A stretch of 64,000 nt of DNA, from NCBI GenBank assembly GCA_002320605.1, contig DCKG01000016.1:1-64000 (forward strand). Direction: 5' to 3'. The position numbers and the translations under genes were made by a program. Under the pieces are notes generated by a model that was not told the DNA's origin, made no database searches, and worked only from the letters and a program-made list of their open reading frames with translations. The DNA comes from Bacteroidales bacterium UBA1680 (GTDB taxonomy: Bacteria > Bacteroidota > Bacteroidia > Bacteroidales > UBA932). The stretch's first letter is position 1; every line of letters begins with the position of its first letter. Positions 61,698 to 64,000 of this stretch are shown one piece after another.

Positions 61698-63887
61698 ATG
61701 AGAAACCTAGCAAGCATCTTTTTGTCAGCTTTTTTATTCCTGCTGGCCTCCACTCAGGCTCCGGCATCCTCTGAAGAATATTCATGGAGAGCCAAATGGA
61801 TTTCCAAAGAGCCATCTCGGTTCGTGACGAACACTTGGACTGCATTCCGCAAGAAGGTTGAAATCTCCAATGTGCCATCCACTGTAACCGCCAGGATTGC
61901 AGTGGATTCCAAATACTGGCTCTGGATTAATGGCGAAATGGTTGTGAGAGAAGGGGGGTTGAAACGCGGACCTGCTTTGGGAGACGGATATTACGATAAG
62001 GTGGAAATCGCACCTTATCTTAAGCAGGGCGAGAATCTAATTTCCGTGTTGGTGTGGTATTTCGGCTGCGCCGGTTTCAGCCATCATAGCAGTGGAATGG
62101 CTGCAATGCTGTTCGAGGCAGAAGGTGATGGCGTGAATATCCTTTCAGATGAGACTTGGGAAGCTAGCGTGCTGCCGTCTTACCAGATGACTTCGGGCTC
62201 TCAGCCGAACTACAGGCTGCCAGAAAGCAATGTCCGCTATGACGCAAGAAAATATTCAGGAGATTGGTACAAGACATATAACCCTAAATTCCTGGGAAGG
62301 GCGCTGGTGCTTGGCGTGGCCCCGGGGCAGGCCCCATTGGGGAAACTGGTCGAGAGACCCATCCCCCAGTGGAAAGATTACGGACTAAAGGAATATGTCT
62401 CCACCGCTACCAAAGAGGACACTCTTTGCTGCAGGATGCCCTACAACTGCCAGATGACTCCATATTTCAAGATAGACGCTCCCGCAGGGCTGCTGATCAA
62501 ATTGGAGACCGACCACAAGAAAGTCGGCACCGAGGAATGCGTGAGAGGGGAATATGTCACCAAAGGAGGGGTTCAGGAATATGAGTTCCCGGCATGGATG
62601 AATGGCGAGGTCATGTACTACATCTTGCCTGAAGGGGTGAAGGTGCTGGACGTGAAATATCGCGAGACTGGATATGATGCTTCTCTCTCTGGCTCATTCG
62701 AGTGCGATGACGAGTTGCTTAGCGAATATTGGGAAAAGGCTCAGAGGACGCTTTACGTCTGTATGAGGGATACATATTACGATTGCCCGGACAGGGAAAG
62801 GGCTCAGTGGTGGGGAGACGAGGTCAATGAACTGGGCGAGGCGTTTTACGCTCTCGGTCGCTCTGCCGACCTCCTTGCCCACAAAGGCATTCTGGAGCTA
62901 ACTGCCTGGCAGGAGCAGACTGGGGAGATGTATGCCCCTGTCCCTTGCGGGAATTATTTCAGAGAGCTTCCGATGCAGATTCTGGCTTCCGTCGGCTGGT
63001 ATGGTTTTCATGATTTCTATTATTACAGCGGTGACTCTTCTTTCGTAGCAAAGGTTTACGCGCCGGTGAGGAAATATCTGCACGAGGTGTGGAAACTGGA
63101 TTCGGACGGCATGCCTATTTACCGAACGGGCGGATGGGACTGGCCTGACGCAGGGGAGCATCAGGATCGTTACGGCCAGCTGCCCCTGTGGTACTATCTG
63201 GCGCTCAAAGGAGAGCTTTGCTTTGCGAATATGCTGGGGAAGACTCAAGATGCGGCAGAGATTTCTTCTATGATGAAGAATATCGCCGACAAGTTCAATG
63301 AAAAATTCTGGAATGGCACCGAATATCGCTCTCCTCAGAACACGGATGTCCCTGACGACAGGGTTCAGGCTCTTGCCGTGGTGAGCGGAATCGCCGGGCC
63401 GGACAAGTACGAGGCAATCAAGAAAGTGTTCGCTGAAAGATACTATTCCACGACATACATGTTCCGCTATGTGCTGGAGGCTCTCTTCAAGATGGGTGAG
63501 CCTGAACTGGCTCTGGACAGGATGAAGAAAATGTATCCTACGATCATGAATGACTACAGCACCCTGTATGAGCATTGGAACTTCTCCGGTTCCAAGAACC
63601 ACGCTTGGACGGGTTCGGGAATCATCCTGCTTAGCGGGAAAGTGGCAGGCATCGAGCCTACGGCTCCAGGGTTCCGTCGTTTCCGCGTGGCTCCGCAGAT
63701 GGGCTATCTCCGTCATGTGAGCTGCACGGTGGACACCAATTACGGCCAGATCAAGGCGACCCTCGATCGTAAAGGCAAGCGGATCAACGCCAGCATCACC
63801 GTTCCGGAAGGCACCACCTGCGAGGTGCCCGCTTCCGGCGGAAAGACCATCCTCCTTTCAGCTGGCGAGCATAAGGTGAAGATCTAG
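61698..63887 (+). CDS. Secreted alpha-L-rhamnosidase-like glycoside hydrolase (GH78 type)
   Basis: The 729-residue enzyme has a signal peptide (about 1-22), an N-terminal beta domain (WRAKWISKEPSRFVTNTWTA) and an (alpha/alpha)6 barrel. The barrel contains CPDRERAQWWGDEVNELGEA with the likely catalytic acid, and the text YSTLYEHWNFSGSKNHAWTG near the end. It removes terminal rhamnose or a related sugar from plant or host glycans. The start at 61698 is preferred to 61644, as it begins with the signal peptide. A terminator follows at 63923. Confidence 0.88.
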   Translation: MRNLASIFLSAFLFLLASTQAPASSEEYSWRAKWISKEPSRFVTNTWTAFRKKVEISNVPSTVTARIAVDSKYWLWINGEMVVREGGLKRGPALGDGYYDKVEIAPYLKQGENLISVLVWYFGCAGFSHHSSGMAAMLFEAEGDGVNILSDETWEASVLPSYQMTSGSQPNYRLPESNVRYDARKYSGDWYKTYNPKFLGRALVLGVAPGQAPLGKLVERPIPQWKDYGLKEYVSTATKEDTLCCRMPYNCQMTPYFKIDAPAGLLIKLETDHKKVGTEECVRGEYVTKGGVQEYEFPAWMNGEVMYYILPEGVKVLDVKYRETGYDASLSGSFECDDELLSEYWEKAQRTLYVCMRDTYYDCPDRERAQWWGDEVNELGEAFYALGRSADLLAHKGILELTAWQEQTGEMYAPVPCGNYFRELPMQILASVGWYGFHDFYYYSGDSSFVAKVYAPVRKYLHEVWKLDSDGMPIYRTGGWDWPDAGEHQDRYGQLPLWYYLALKGELCFANMLGKTQDAAEISSMMKNIADKFNEKFWNGTEYRSPQNTDVPDDRVQALAVVSGIAGPDKYEAIKKVFAERYYSTTYMFRYVLEALFKMGEPELALDRMKKMYPTIMNDYSTLYEHWNFSGSKNHAWTGSGIILLSGKVAGIEPTAPGFRRFRVAPQMGYLRHVSCTVDTNYGQIKATLDRKGKRINASITVPEGTTCEVPASGGKTILLSAGEHKVKI

Positions 63888-63922
63888 AATATTTTAAGTG
63901 ATAGACTATATATTTAGGCCAA

Positions 63923-63962
63923 TTCCGCCAACAGAAGAACCTTATTCACTCTGTTGGCGGAA
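63923..63962 (+). terminator. Terminator-like hairpin after the rhamnosidase gene
   Basis: TTCCGCCAACAG and CTGTTGGCGGAA form a perfect 12-base stem around a 16-base loop. The sequence after it is only weakly T-rich. Confidence 0.65.
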
Positions 63963-64000
63963 ATATTAAGAATCCATGAATATTTAATACTTAGAATGGT

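Overview
This window is a chromosomal segment of a Bacteroidales bacterium; I cannot name the genus. The evidence is the FecI/FecR-type sigma and anti-sigma pair feeding an outer-membrane receptor, the Bacteroidota promoter signature (TTG, about 20 bp, TAnnTTTG) before several genes, SPII lipoproteins, a GH109-type oxidoreductase, a DUF6913 protein, and a mreBCD-mrdA-rodA cluster with SufBCD.

Layout. 1-12,400 is a decayed, largely foreign arm. It holds an IS66 relic, a sigma/anti-sigma/receptor trio whose receptor has an amber stop and appears to lack part of a domain, a frameshifted TOTE-type primase-helicase, a hotdog thioesterase, a shrunken trpA relic, a GC-rich TonB receptor and an IS1634-type relic. 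12,431-29,400 is housekeeping backbone: the cell-elongation operon, ispD, an Lrp regulator, topA, a class A PBP, ddl, prmC, a lipoprotein and a U32 peptidase. 29,400-35,800 has a self-contained ATPase, then sufB-pnuC-sufC-sufD (a short SufD) and ispE. 35,970-42,740 carries an Fe-S DUF362 protein, a secreted protein, an adenylating ligase with an acyltransferase, an esterase and a GH109-like enzyme. 43,000-46,350 is accessory: radical SAM and nitroreductase genes, dispersed repeats and a broken ATPase. 46,354-49,848 is a very large RND/acyltransferase fusion. 49,948-56,700 is a second accessory block: two ATPases, a MATE pump, an AT-rich three-gene cassette between 200-bp direct repeats, and a glycosidase fragment, ending at tRNA-Arg. 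56,905-63,887 returns to backbone: a four-gene operon with a DUF368 transporter, a YbhN-like flippase and a GH78-like rhamnosidase.

The genes combine into recognisable programmes: peptidoglycan elongation (MreBCD, PBP2, RodA, PBP1A, Ddl and the DUF368 undecaprenyl-phosphate carrier), isoprenoid supply (IspD, IspE) and Fe-S assembly (Suf).

The two signals I rate highest are these. First, four unrelated AAA/DUF4143-type ATPase genes each have their own palindrome placed on or inside the promoter, suggesting each controls itself through its own operator. Second, the hexamer GAATAT/ATATTC appears several-fold over-represented in backbone genes but much less in the accessory blocks. All counts here were made by eye.
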